Below are positions 1 through 8,518 of a DNA stretch of 64,000 nucleotides, piece after piece. This DNA comes from Alteromonas sp. a30. Lineage in GTDB: Bacteria; Pseudomonadota; Gammaproteobacteria; Enterobacterales; Alteromonadaceae. Position numbers and translations under genes: made by a program. The notes below the pieces were generated by a model. The model was not told the origin of the DNA. It saw only the letters and a list, made by a program, of their open reading frames with translations, and made no database searches. Each line of letters begins with the position of its first letter. Position 1 is the first letter of the stretch. The stretch spans positions 1 through 64,000 of the forward strand of contig NZ_JABEPE010000018.1 in the NCBI RefSeq assembly GCF_026788005.1. Reading direction: 5' to 3'.

Positions 1-74
1 TGTGTAGCTCAGCTGGATAGAGTACCTGGCTACGAACCAGGCGGTCGGAGGTTCGAATCCTTCCACACGCGCCA
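1..74 (+). tRNA. tRNA-Arg(ACG), 5' end cut by window edge
   Basis: The sequence is identical to the complete tRNA at 103-179 but lacks its first three bases (GCG). The anticodon stem CCTGG/CCAGG encloses the loop CTACGAA, giving anticodon ACG. A34 is normally deaminated to inosine by TadA, so this tRNA reads CGU, CGC and CGA. The acceptor 3' strand CACACGC is followed by discriminator G and an encoded CCA at 72-74. Confidence 0.95.
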
Positions 75-102
75 TTTTTCAAAAGTAAATATTATCTTCT
101 GC

Positions 103-179
103 GCGTGTGTAGCTCAGCTGGATAGAGTACCTGGCTACGAACCAGGCGGTCGGAGGTTCGAATCCTTCCACACGCGCCA
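103..179 (+). tRNA. tRNA-Arg(ACG)
   Basis: Complete 77-nt tRNA. The acceptor stem GCGTGTG (103-109) pairs with CACACGC (169-175), followed by G and an encoded CCA (177-179). The anticodon loop CTACGAA gives ACG (arginine, CGN codons). The D-arm (AGCTCAGC...) and T-arm (GGAGGTTCGAATCC) are canonical. It is a tandem duplicate of the copy at 1-74 with a 28-nt spacer, so the array probably continues to the left of the window and is cotranscribed. Confidence 0.97.
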
Positions 180-307
180 TTTCTCCTGATTCCTTTTACA
201 CTTTACTTTCAGTTCGCTAAGCTAAATATCCTCAGCGTTTTAACCATCAAAGCCAAACACGCGTCCTTGCGTTTTGCTAATTGATAGTTCAGGGCTTTAC
301 CTAAATA

Positions 308-1522
308 CTATTGCATTACTTCAAATTTGAGACCGGCTTTATCTTCTAGTCGGCTGACTAGGTCCATGCCAAATAGGCTTGCAGGTGTCCAGAATCCGCC
401 GGTTTTTTCACTTTCCAAATTAGCGAAGAAGATAGCTGTTTCTGCTAACATTTTCGCTGTTGAGCCATAACCTGGGTCCCGATCACCAGTCACTTTTGTA
501 CGGATTTGCTTACCGCTAGCGGTTTCGCCAAAAAACTGTAGGTTAAAGAAGCCCTTTTCTTGTTCTTCTTTAGATGGCCCTTGCCCCGGTTTCGGTAAAA
601 AGAAGCGTTCCATCAAAGCGCGAGTGGGTTTCATGGATGCTCCAAGCATAAACAACCCCATAACCAATCCCGTCATTTTAGCCGCCCGTTTTGATTTCAT
701 TAACATTGCTTCGTCATATTGGAAGTTGTTACCAAAACGAGCGTCAAGCAAGGCATTGGTCCGATGAACGATGCGTGTATTAATGGCAGCCATGACAAAG
801 GGGGCAATCCAGCGTTTGAAATCGCTATCAAATTTAGGGCTGTTATTACTTGCTTGTCTAACAAAGAATGGATGCCCGTCGCCGCATAGGGCATAAGGGT
901 TTGATAATTCGCGGCGAAGTCCCGGGTTTGAAGATGCCTCTTTTACTACGTTAATTAAGCTAGCAACGGTTCCGCCGGAAAAGCCGCCATTTGCTGCTTT
1001 AACACGCATCTTGATGCGGTAACAATCTTCTTTGAAGGCTTCTTGGCTTTTCTCTTGAAGGAAAAGCACGCCTAAATCGGATGGGATGGAGTCGAAGCCA
1101 CAACTATTCACAATACGAGCGCCAGAGGCTTGAGCTGTGGTGTGATATTTTTTTATCATGGCACCAATCCAATGCGCTTCACCGGTTAGGTCGCAATAAT
1201 CCGTTCCTGTTTCAGCACATACTTTTACCAATGCCTCACCGTAAAGGGCGTACGGCCCCACAGTGGAAACCACTACCTTTGTTTGCGCACAAAGCGATTG
1301 CAAGCTAGTTTCATCGTTGGAATCGGCAATGATCTCTGGAATATCTGAAGCTTTACTTCCTAACTCAGATTTAAGCTCTGAAATTTTACTTTTAGAGCGG
1401 CCAGCAATAGCCCATTTCACTTCATCTTCTGAATAGGTATTAACCATGTATTCGCAGATGATTTTACCAACGAAGCTGGTGGCACCAAATAATACGAAAT
1501 CAAACTGTGTATTTTCCGTCAT
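308..1522 (-). CDS. Saccharopine dehydrogenase-like NAD(P)-binding oxidoreductase
   Basis: A 404-residue protein with an N-terminal Rossmann fold: the motif GATSFVGKI near residues 13-21 is the dinucleotide-binding loop, and the fold continues to about residue 130 (VVSTVGPYALYGE, CDLTGEAHW). This pattern is typical of the saccharopine dehydrogenase-like / trans-acting enoyl reductase family, whose members are often annotated only generally. The C-terminal half has a hydrophobic stretch (GLVMGLFMLGASM, about 288-300) that may dock to membrane. The true substrate cannot be told; lysine metabolism is unlikely from the length and context. ATG at 1522 follows an AGGAAAA ribosome site. It lies 28 bp downstream of the redoxin gene on the same strand and is probably cotranscribed with it. 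Confidence 0.85.
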   Translation of the reverse strand: MTENTQFDFVLFGATSFVGKIICEYMVNTYSEDEVKWAIAGRSKSKISELKSELGSKASDIPEIIADSNDETSLQSLCAQTKVVVSTVGPYALYGEALVKVCAETGTDYCDLTGEAHWIGAMIKKYHTTAQASGARIVNSCGFDSIPSDLGVLFLQEKSQEAFKEDCYRIKMRVKAANGGFSGGTVASLINVVKEASSNPGLRRELSNPYALCGDGHPFFVRQASNNSPKFDSDFKRWIAPFVMAAINTRIVHRTNALLDARFGNNFQYDEAMLMKSKRAAKMTGLVMGLFMLGASMKPTRALMERFFLPKPGQGPSKEEQEKGFFNLQFFGETASGKQIRTKVTGDRDPGYGSTAKMLAETAIFFANLESEKTGGFWTPASLFGMDLVSRLEDKAGLKFEVMQ

Positions 1523-1550
1523 CGTTTTTCCTGCGTTACTTATGTTGACG

Positions 1551-2402
1551 TTATGCTTTTAGCTCGCGGAGCACTTTAATAAATAATTCGGGTTCTGGGC
1601 GAACGCGATAATTATCGGTTTCATGGGACCAAAGTACAGTATTGTTTTCGTCAGTAATAATGACGGTTGGTAATACCGTGTCGCTATCGTAACCCATGAC
1701 CTGAAGTCCCATCGGTAAGCCATTTGGGCTATCAATTCCCAGTTTTTTAGCGGCTTGATTATTTAAGTCAGAATAAAACTCAAAGTTCACCTTGAATTTG
1801 TCTGCTAGAATTTGCGTTTGCTTCTCTGACTGAGGTGAAATAAGGGCCACTCGAACGCCCATATTATCAAGTTCTTGATAAAGGCTGACCATTTCTTTTA
1901 CTTGTGCGACGCATAAAGGGCACCAGTTACCTCTAAAGAACATTAGAATGCTCGTTTTTCCTGTTTTGTCGTTAAAGTTAACTTTGTTACCGTCTTTGTC
2001 GGTCAGTGTAATGTCGGGCAGCGTTTTTCCTACTGCAAAAGTCGCGTTTTCCCGCTTCCCAAAGCGAGAGTACCAGAAAATATAGATAAGTAAGCCAACC
2101 CAAACAATCAATGATAGTGTTGGTGCGAATGTGCTTATGCTTTGTGATGTTGCTTGCCACGTTGTTAATACCACGCCAATAATAGCGAGTATATTGAGTA
2201 CGGCTAAATTTCCAGAGGTTCGCGCTTGGCTTTCCATCACAAGCCACGCATTGATCATGACTGCGAAAGGCCCTGCACTAAGTAGTACGCCGACCCATAA
2301 CAAGCTGTTTGGGGACACAAAAAGCTGGTAAATAGCATAAACTGAAGTGATGTTGGTAAAGGTAATAAAGCTGGTAATAAAAAAGGATTTAAGCAAGTTC
2401 AT
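1551..2402 (-). CDS. Membrane-anchored AhpC/TSA-type redoxin
   Basis: A 283-residue protein. The N-terminal ~112 residues hold about four hydrophobic segments (roughly 5-25, 34-54, 65-83, 92-112). They are followed by a thioredoxin-fold peroxiredoxin-like domain (about 123-283) with the motif RGNWCPLC (Cys161 and Cys164) and a conserved LPTVIITDENN strand. The domain should carry out thiol-based redox or peroxide chemistry next to the membrane. Which side it faces depends on topology, which the sequence does not settle. The start ATG has a strong AGGAGAGA ribosome site. The oxidoreductase gene follows 28 bp downstream, suggesting a two-gene operon. The fusion of a multi-span anchor to a redoxin is less common than soluble AhpC-like proteins. 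Confidence 0.85.
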   Translation of the reverse strand: MNLLKSFFITSFITFTNITSVYAIYQLFVSPNSLLWVGVLLSAGPFAVMINAWLVMESQARTSGNLAVLNILAIIGVVLTTWQATSQSISTFAPTLSLIVWVGLLIYIFWYSRFGKRENATFAVGKTLPDITLTDKDGNKVNFNDKTGKTSILMFFRGNWCPLCVAQVKEMVSLYQELDNMGVRVALISPQSEKQTQILADKFKVNFEFYSDLNNQAAKKLGIDSPNGLPMGLQVMGYDSDTVLPTVIITDENNTVLWSHETDNYRVRPEPELFIKVLRELKA

Positions 2403-2614
2403 CCATCTCTCCTGAATGGGAAGCCTATCTGAAGGTCAACTCTGAGTTGTTCGCATCATACACGAATCTTAGGAGTGGGTAATCCTTTACTCAATCCATT
2501 AATGAATTGAAGGTAAAATAAAGGGACTTATTTTATATTCTTGTGTTAGTATCACGCGCTTATTTTTAGTCGTGAATGTGGTATTTCTTCAACGTCTTTT
2601 TAGGTGATGATGGT

Positions 2615-3487
2615 ATGAAACTATCTAGTTTAACCTTGGTTCAATGGCGTATATTGCTCTTTTTGTGCTGGTTGACTGTGGTCATATTCTTCAGCGCAGA
2701 GCCTATTGCACTATTCCTAGAATATGGTGCCTACGCTTTTGTTGGTGTATTGGCGGCAATTTTTGCGAATGCAACTGGTGCCGGTGGTGGTGTTGTTTTT
2801 GTGCCGTTTTTTTCACAACTGCAATTTGAGCAAACTACGATTGTTGCCACTAGCTTTGGTATTCAGTGCTTTGGCATGACATCAGGCTCGATAACGTGGT
2901 TTTCCCACTATCGAAAAGAGCGACAAAATGACGAGAAATGGTCGTCGTTATTCAACATTCTGTTGTACACCATTCCATTCTCTATTATTGGCTTAGTTGC
3001 TGCTCAATTTTTAGAGTTTGGAGCACCTCAAGGTTTAAATATGACCTTCGGAGTGTTCTCGATTATTTTGGCTTTTGCTTTGTATGCCACTATTCCTATT
3101 TTAAAAAGTGGTAGCAATCGCACACAATTAACGCAACTTGATAAAGCTCTGTTACCTATTATTTGCTTAGTTGGTGGTGTGATTACCGCATGGTTATCGG
3201 TAGGGGTCGGGGAGTTAGTTGCCATCTATCTTATTTTTCGCAGATTCGATGCACCATTTGCCATTGCATGTGCTGTCATACTCACAGCGTTTTCAGTTTG
3301 GAGCGGAGTTATGTATCATACATTCGTCAGTAACCATATCTTTTGGCCCATTGTTGCTTGTGCAGGACTAGGCGCAGTCATTGGAGGGGTTATTGCAAAA
3401 CGCGTGGTGTTATTTTTCTCAGCAACAAATCTAAAACTTTTCTTCGCAAGCTGGGTACTACTTTCAGGAATAGCATCAATTACCTAA
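2615..3487 (+). CDS. TauE/SafE-family sulfite/anion exporter-like permease
   Basis: A roughly 290-residue polytopic protein with about eight membrane segments. It carries the family's glycine-rich first loop (FANATGAGGGVVFVPFF) and the second repeat with GVGELVAIYLIFRRF and GAVIGGVIAKRV. Family members move sulfite, sulfonates or other small organic anions across the inner membrane; the substrate here is unknown. I place the start at ATG 2615 because AGGTGA lies 7 bp upstream. An in-frame ATG at 2576 has no ribosome site. The gene stands alone, 28 bp or so before yoaA, and is divergent from the redoxin operon. Confidence 0.85.
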   Translation: MKLSSLTLVQWRILLFLCWLTVVIFFSAEPIALFLEYGAYAFVGVLAAIFANATGAGGGVVFVPFFSQLQFEQTTIVATSFGIQCFGMTSGSITWFSHYRKERQNDEKWSSLFNILLYTIPFSIIGLVAAQFLEFGAPQGLNMTFGVFSIILAFALYATIPILKSGSNRTQLTQLDKALLPIICLVGGVITAWLSVGVGELVAIYLIFRRFDAPFAIACAVILTAFSVWSGVMYHTFVSNHIFWPIVACAGLGAVIGGVIAKRVVLFFSATNLKLFFASWVLLSGIASIT

Positions 3488-3518
3488 TCTTTATTTAAAG
3501 AATCATTTAGTCAGTTTG

Positions 3519-5435
3519 ATGCGAAACGTTAACGATATTTTTTCCGCTGAAGGCCCTCTCGCGAAGGCTATCAGCGGCTTCCTTCCACGCCAACCGCAAA
3601 TTGATATGGCGTTGGCTGTAGAAACAGCCATAAAGAAGCAGCAAACTTTGTTGGTCGAAGCCGGAACGGGCACTGGGAAAACCTTTGCTTACCTAACGCC
3701 GCTATTTGCATCCCAGAAAAAGGCCATTGTTTCAACAGGGACAAAAAACCTTCAAGAGCAGCTTTATCACCGCGATTTACCGCTAGTGAAAAAGGCGTTG
3801 GGATCTCACAAAAAAACCGCTTTACTAAAAGGGCGTTCAAATTATCTATGTTTGTTTAGGCTACGTCAGCACAGTCATGGCAATACTTTTTACGACAAGC
3901 AAACCTTAACCGAACTGAATTTAGTTAAAGAATGGGCTAATTCCACCAAGATGGGGGACGTTGGCGAACTTGATAGCATTCAAGAAGGGGCAGCGGTGCT
4001 CCCTTATGTGACTTCTACCGTTGATAATTGCCTTGGCCGCGATTGCCCAGATTACGAAGCATGTTATTTGGTGAAAGCGCGAAAAGAGGCGTTAGAAGCG
4101 GATCTCATTGTCGTAAATCATCATTTATTTTTTGCTGATCTGGCACTCAAAGACACTGGTTTTGGTGAATTAGTGCCGGAAGCTGATTGCATTGTCTTTG
4201 ATGAAGCACATCAGGTGCCTGATATTGCCACTGAATACTTTGGGGAGTCAGTGTCGAGTAGGCAAATCCAAGAGTTATGTAAAGACATCGAAATGCTGCA
4301 AAGGACGGTGTTAAAAGATGCGGATCAACTTACCAAGGCCGCAAATAAATTATATTTATTAACGGCAGACTTGCGGATTCTAATGCCTGCATCTCCGCAG
4401 AAAGGCAATTGGCGGGATGCGCAAGAGCGCGACGACATTGCTGAACAGATTGGTAAAATTCAGGATGGCTTCGATGTATTGTATGAAGTGGTAAAAGTGC
4501 ATCTCGGAAGGGAGAAAGCCTTAGATCAGATGTTTGAGCGCACCACCGAATTACGCACACTGTTTACACGTCTAAATGAAACGGAACACCCCGGAGTCAG
4601 CCTTTGGTACGAAACCACGCAAAAGCACATCATCTTACATCTCACACCGCTAAGCATTGCTAAACGTTTTAATGCGATTGTCACTGAACCTTCTCGGACG
4701 TGGGTTTTCACCTCAGCCACCATTAGCGTTAATAATGACTTTAAACATTTTAAGCGTCAGTTGGGGCTAGAAGACACACAAGAAATGATTTTGCCCAGCC
4801 CTTTCGATTATCCTAATCAAGCGTTGTTATGTGTGCCTCGTTACTTACCGGCACCGAATCATAAAGAAATGGGACGCTTTTTGTGTGATGTAGGTAAAAA
4901 GCTGATTGCCGCTAGCAGAGGGCGTTGCTTTTTGCTGTTTACCAGTCATTACATGATGCGCACGGTGGCAGAATTATTAGAAGAAGCGGTGGATAATCCA
5001 ATTCTTGTACAAGGTGAAACCAGTAAACGTCGACTATTAGACCGATATATCCAAGAAAAAGATGCTGTATTGTGCGCGACAGGTTCGTTCTGGGAAGGGG
5101 TTGATGTGCGTGGCAACGACTTGACCTGTGTGATGATTGATAAATTACCTTTTGCTTCCCCAGATGATCCGTTATTGCAGGCCAGAACCGAGAATTGTCG
5201 AAAAGCTGGGGTCAATCCCTTTGCGACCTTACAAATACCGCAAGCGGTTATTACTCTGAAACAGGGCGCCGGCAGGTTGATTCGTGACCAAAAAGACAAA
5301 GGAGTGTTAGTCATCTGTGACAATCGGTTGGTTTCCAAAGAATATGGTGATATTTTCCTGCGCAGTTTACCGAATATGAAACGCACTCGAGACTTAAACG
5401 GCGTGTTGAGCTTTTTGAAGGACATACCTTACTAA
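3519..5435 (+). CDS. yoaA: DinG-family ATP-dependent DNA helicase YoaA
   Basis: A 638-residue XPD/DinG-like superfamily 2 helicase. Walker A is EAGTGTGKT (about 47-55), and the DEAH box is in VFDEAHQVPD (about 226). Four cysteines that fit the Fe-S cluster domain are in NYLCLF (about 110) and DNCLGRDCPDYEAC (about 171-184). Motif VI is in the C-terminal ATLQIPQAVITLKQGAGRLIR region. YoaA in E. coli acts in repair of damaged or stalled replication forks. The stop overlaps the tsaB start by one base (TAATG), so the two are translationally coupled, the same order as in E. coli. TTG at 3516 is a possible earlier start; ATG 3519 is preferred. Confidence 0.95.
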   Translation: MRNVNDIFSAEGPLAKAISGFLPRQPQIDMALAVETAIKKQQTLLVEAGTGTGKTFAYLTPLFASQKKAIVSTGTKNLQEQLYHRDLPLVKKALGSHKKTALLKGRSNYLCLFRLRQHSHGNTFYDKQTLTELNLVKEWANSTKMGDVGELDSIQEGAAVLPYVTSTVDNCLGRDCPDYEACYLVKARKEALEADLIVVNHHLFFADLALKDTGFGELVPEADCIVFDEAHQVPDIATEYFGESVSSRQIQELCKDIEMLQRTVLKDADQLTKAANKLYLLTADLRILMPASPQKGNWRDAQERDDIAEQIGKIQDGFDVLYEVVKVHLGREKALDQMFERTTELRTLFTRLNETEHPGVSLWYETTQKHIILHLTPLSIAKRFNAIVTEPSRTWVFTSATISVNNDFKHFKRQLGLEDTQEMILPSPFDYPNQALLCVPRYLPAPNHKEMGRFLCDVGKKLIAASRGRCFLLFTSHYMMRTVAELLEEAVDNPILVQGETSKRRLLDRYIQEKDAVLCATGSFWEGVDVRGNDLTCVMIDKLPFASPDDPLLQARTENCRKAGVNPFATLQIPQAVITLKQGAGRLIRDQKDKGVLVICDNRLVSKEYGDIFLRSLPNMKRTRDLNGVLSFLKDIPY

Positions 5436-6142
5436 TGAATATCCTTGCTATTGAAACCGCAACTGAAGCGTGTTCTGCCGCCCTTGTAACAAAGGATGAG
5501 ACATTGAAGGAATATCAAGTCGCACCGCAAAAACATAGCCAGTTGATTCTACCCATGGTGGATAATTTGTTATCTCAGGCTAAACTGGATGTAGCGCAAT
5601 TGCATTACCTTGCGTTTGGTCGCGGACCGGGGTCGTTCACGGGAGTGAGGATTGCGACGGGGGTAGTTCAGGGGTTGGCTATGTCAGCATCGTTGCCTGT
5701 GGTCGCGGTGTCGACGTTAGCAACGATGGCACAGCAAGCGTTTGCTACGCATGATACTCATTATGTGGCATCTGCTATCGACGCCAGAATGGGTGAAGTT
5801 TATTTTGCACTTTACACTAAAGATGCCAGTGGTGTAGCGCAGCTAGTCAATGAGGAAGCTGTGTTGTCGCCTGAAAAAGCCTGTGCATTACTTGAGGCGT
5901 TTGTGAAAGATAAACAAACCTCTTTTGTTAGTGTTGGTACTGGCTGGGAATCGTATCCTCAGCTTTTATCAGGTGAAACAGCGCCTTTTCAACAATCCTC
6001 CGTTGTGCAGCTTCCTGATGCTGAGTACATGTTGCCCATCGCTAAAACGTTAGCTGAAAAGGGTGAGGTATTGGCAATTGATGAGATTCAACCCGTCTAT
6101 GTTCGTGATGAAGTGACGTGGAAAAAGCTGCCCGGCAGATAG
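5435..6142 (+). CDS. tsaB: tRNA t6A biosynthesis protein TsaB
   Basis: A 235-residue member of the ASKHA/TsaB (YeaZ) family. The N-terminus MNILAIETATEACSAALV and the motif GRGPGSFTGVRIATGV are diagnostic. TsaB scaffolds TsaD and TsaE in the cytosolic complex that transfers the threonylcarbamoyl group to A37 of tRNAs decoding ANN codons; TsaB itself lacks the catalytic metal site. Start ATG overlaps the yoaA stop by one base. The length matches E. coli TsaB (231). The gene pair yoaA-tsaB followed by an slp-type lipoprotein and fadD matches the E. coli order. Confidence 0.96.
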   Translation: MNILAIETATEACSAALVTKDETLKEYQVAPQKHSQLILPMVDNLLSQAKLDVAQLHYLAFGRGPGSFTGVRIATGVVQGLAMSASLPVVAVSTLATMAQQAFATHDTHYVASAIDARMGEVYFALYTKDASGVAQLVNEEAVLSPEKACALLEAFVKDKQTSFVSVGTGWESYPQLLSGETAPFQQSSVVQLPDAEYMLPIAKTLAEKGEVLAIDEIQPVYVRDEVTWKKLPGR

Positions 6143-6214
6143 AAGTGGTATAAATTTTGCTGTGGCTAGTGACGTAGATTATTCAAGAAGAATCGATTTA
6201 GAGCTGGTCACTAA

Positions 6215-6544
6215 GTGGAAATAGAATCCTCTGTAGTCGCATCACAAAACGCTATTATTAGTAATCCTCCGGTTAGAGAACCACAGAAGGAGGTTGACAC
6301 TCGCCAGCAACAAGAGCAACGCAAAAATACCGAACTGCCGAAAACACAAACCGTCATTCGCTCGGGTAATAATCAAGTTTTCGAACAAGCAGAAAAATTC
6401 CGCGAAAAGCAATCCTTCAACGAAACATTTAGAGAGCCGAAAGACGCGCGCGCGCAGCAAGCTATTTCCGCTTATCAAAGCTTAGATAAAGAAGCACGAC
6501 GAGCAGAAATTCAAGCGTTAATGGGCGTCGACACTTACGTCTAG
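6215..6544 (+). CDS. Small hydrophilic protein of unknown function
   Basis: A 109-residue protein, not recognised. It begins with GTG at 6215 and has no convincing ribosome site (GAGCTGG lies about 8 bp upstream). The sequence is rich in Gln, Glu, Lys and Arg and has no membrane segment or signal peptide. The middle (EVDTRQQQEQRKNTELPK) looks disordered, while the C-terminal ~35 residues (AQQAISAYQSLDKEARRAEIQALMGVDTYV) are helical and look conserved. It lies 72 bp after tsaB on the same strand and 174 bp before the slp-like gene. Coding is supported by length and position only moderately. Confidence 0.6.
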   Translation: MEIESSVVASQNAIISNPPVREPQKEVDTRQQQEQRKNTELPKTQTVIRSGNNQVFEQAEKFREKQSFNETFREPKDARAQQAISAYQSLDKEARRAEIQALMGVDTYV

Positions 6545-6718
6545 TTACGGTTTTTGATACAGTAACCGCGAGTTTATTTAAACCCTTGCGAATGTTTTTA
6601 TTATCGCGTATTGACCGTAAAGCCATCCGGTTCAGTCAAGATTCACTCCATCAGTTAATACTGATTTTAATGGCTGACGCACTTTGGTCGGTTATCTTAC
6701 ATTAAGATTGAGGTTGTC

Positions 6719-7438
6719 ATGTTTTTACGCACTGTTATGTTAGCTGGCGTTCTTCTATTATCAGGTTGTGCTAGCTTCCCTGAGTCTGTCCAATTACCGC
6801 CTGATACGCCAACCGTTAGTTATGAACAAGTCGCCTCGGAACCTGAACGAGCTAAAGACCAATTAGCTCAGTGGGGCGGAGTGGTTGCACAAATTCAAAA
6901 TTTAAAAGATGCCACGATGGTGGAAATGGTTTTTTATCCGTTGAGAAGTTACGGACGTCCGTTGTTAGGCAAAGAAAGTATTGGTCGTTTCCGAGTTTAT
7001 GTTGACGGATTTTTAGATCCAATGGTTTACCAAAAGGGGCGCAGTATGACCTTTTCCGGTGTCGTTCAGGGAGTCGAAGAAGGAATGGTTGGTGAACATC
7101 AATACATTTTCCCAACCCTAAAGGCGAAGGGCTACTATTTATGGGAAGACATTGATCGAATTGATGTAACATCAGTTTCTGTTTGGCCTTATCCATATTA
7201 TGGTGGTTGGTATGGTCGTCGTTATTGGGATGGTTGGTATGGAACGCCGTTCTATACACAGCAACACACTATTCGTATCAAACATGATCATTACCGCTAT
7301 TCCAATGATGCAAGTTCCAATTCATCTGTCAATCAGCCAGCGGCAAAACCTAAAAAGCCGCCTGTTAATAAAACACCCAATGTCGATCCTCGACCAGCGT
7401 TGAAAAAGGCGGCAAAGGGCGGCAAAAACATTCCGTAG
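6719..7438 (+). CDS. Slp-family outer-membrane lipoprotein
   Basis: A 239-residue precursor with a lipoprotein signal peptide and lipobox LLSGC (Cys17), so the mature protein is lipid-anchored, most likely in the outer membrane. The body (about 30-150) matches the Slp/YeaY family: WGGVVAQIQNLKDATMVE, RFRVYVDGFLDP, GVVQGVEEG. A Tyr/Trp/Gly-rich stretch (about 157-180, WPYPYYGGWYGRRYW) and a Pro/Lys-rich tail follow. E. coli YeaY sits in the same place next to tsaB and fadD. Role: envelope lipoprotein, function not established for the family. A clear terminator follows at 7471. Confidence 0.9.
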   Translation: MFLRTVMLAGVLLLSGCASFPESVQLPPDTPTVSYEQVASEPERAKDQLAQWGGVVAQIQNLKDATMVEMVFYPLRSYGRPLLGKESIGRFRVYVDGFLDPMVYQKGRSMTFSGVVQGVEEGMVGEHQYIFPTLKAKGYYLWEDIDRIDVTSVSVWPYPYYGGWYGRRYWDGWYGTPFYTQQHTIRIKHDHYRYSNDASSNSSVNQPAAKPKKPPVNKTPNVDPRPALKKAAKGGKNIP

Positions 7439-7470
7439 GTGGCAAACTGTTACCTGTTTTGAAGGTTGAA

Positions 7471-7495
7471 GCGGCAAACATTTGCCGCTTTTTTG
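7471..7495 (+). terminator. Rho-independent terminator after slp-like gene
   Basis: Perfect 8-bp stem GCGGCAAA/TTTGCCGC with a two-base apex (probably opening to a 4-base loop), followed by TTTTTTG. It sits 33 bp after the lipoprotein stop. It also argues that the hydrolase gene starts at 7514 and not at an in-frame TTG at 7466, which would place the hairpin inside the coding region. Confidence 0.85.
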
Positions 7496-7513
7496 TGTTC
7501 AAGAGATTTAAAA

Positions 7514-8368
7514 ATGAAAAACGTTTCGTTTCAATTAGATCATATAAAATTGGAAGGCTTATCCTTCGGTAATGCAAACAAACCTGTCGTACTAGCGACA
7601 CATGGTTGGTTAGATAACGCGGCAAGTTTCATTCCTCTTGCTGAGCGTTTAAATGATTATCATATTGTTGCGGTGGATTATGCCGGTCATGGGTTATCTG
7701 AGCCAAGGCCCAAAGGGGGACACTATCACTTTCTCGATAATATCTTTGATATGAATGCGCTAATTCAACAGCAAGGTTGGCAGGATGTTATTTTACTTGG
7801 GCATTCAATGGGGGGCATTTTAGCCAGTATTTATGCTGCGTCTTTCCCTGAACACGTCCGAGCTTTAGTTATGGTAGAAGCGTTTGGTCCCCTAACAAAA
7901 GGTGAAGAAACGAGTCCTCAACAACTTCATGATGCAATTAAGAGTCGTCATGCTGTTGCCAGTAAGGCTGTTCATCACCCGAGTTCTTTTGAAATGGCGG
8001 TTCAGGCACGTTTGGCTGCGGGAAAAATGAATACGGCATCAGCCGAGTTATTGATGCAGCGAAACGTAAAAGAACAAAATGGCATGTTTAGTTGGCGAAC
8101 CGATCCTCGCTTGCGAACATTGTCGCCTTTACGCTTAACGGAAAATCAAGCGAAAGCATTTCTATCTGCAATAACATGCCCAACACTCTCCATTTTAGGG
8201 AAGCAAGGGTTTACCGAATTGAGGGATGCTCAGGAAAAGGATGCACATTTAATTCAGGATTTTCATACCGCAGAATTCGAAGGGGGACATCATGTTCATA
8301 TGGATTCCCCGGAGTTAGTATCGGAGGCTATGCTTGCATTCTTTAACAAGGTGTTAAAAGTAGGTTAA
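7514..8368 (+). CDS. Alpha/beta-fold hydrolase
   Basis: A 284-residue alpha/beta hydrolase. The oxyanion region is ATHGWLDN (near residue 30). The nucleophile elbow GHSMGG (Ser near 96) and a late GGHHVHMDSP supplying the catalytic His are clear. An acidic residue probably comes from the strand around LSILGKQG. Substrate is unknown; these enzymes are usually esterases, and the position just before fadD makes an acyl-ester or lipid substrate possible but not shown. Start ATG 7514 has AAGAGA upstream and lies after the terminator, so the gene should have its own promoter. Confidence 0.85.
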   Translation: MKNVSFQLDHIKLEGLSFGNANKPVVLATHGWLDNAASFIPLAERLNDYHIVAVDYAGHGLSEPRPKGGHYHFLDNIFDMNALIQQQGWQDVILLGHSMGGILASIYAASFPEHVRALVMVEAFGPLTKGEETSPQQLHDAIKSRHAVASKAVHHPSSFEMAVQARLAAGKMNTASAELLMQRNVKEQNGMFSWRTDPRLRTLSPLRLTENQAKAFLSAITCPTLSILGKQGFTELRDAQEKDAHLIQDFHTAEFEGGHHVHMDSPELVSEAMLAFFNKVLKVG

Positions 8369-8518
8369 TTATTGTGCGAATGATGAAAATATTTTCAATG
8401 AATATTAATTTGCATTTAACTTTCTTGTGCCATTCGATACTATCCTAACGAAAACATCGGATCTGATAAAAATATTACCGCTAAGAGCATAATTAAAAAT
8501 ATCTGGGAGCAAATAAGA

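Noticed and set aside
4949-5425. 158-codon minus-strand frame inside yoaA
   Set aside because: It lies antisense to conserved helicase motifs and has no recognisable domain.
6203-6214. FadR half-site-like GAGCTGGTCACT upstream of the small unknown gene
   Set aside because: Only one half of the operator is present and the gene has no fatty-acid link.
7466-7513. Longer hydrolase N-terminus starting at TTG 7466
   Set aside because: It would run through the slp terminator hairpin; ATG 7514 has its own ribosome site and fits the family.
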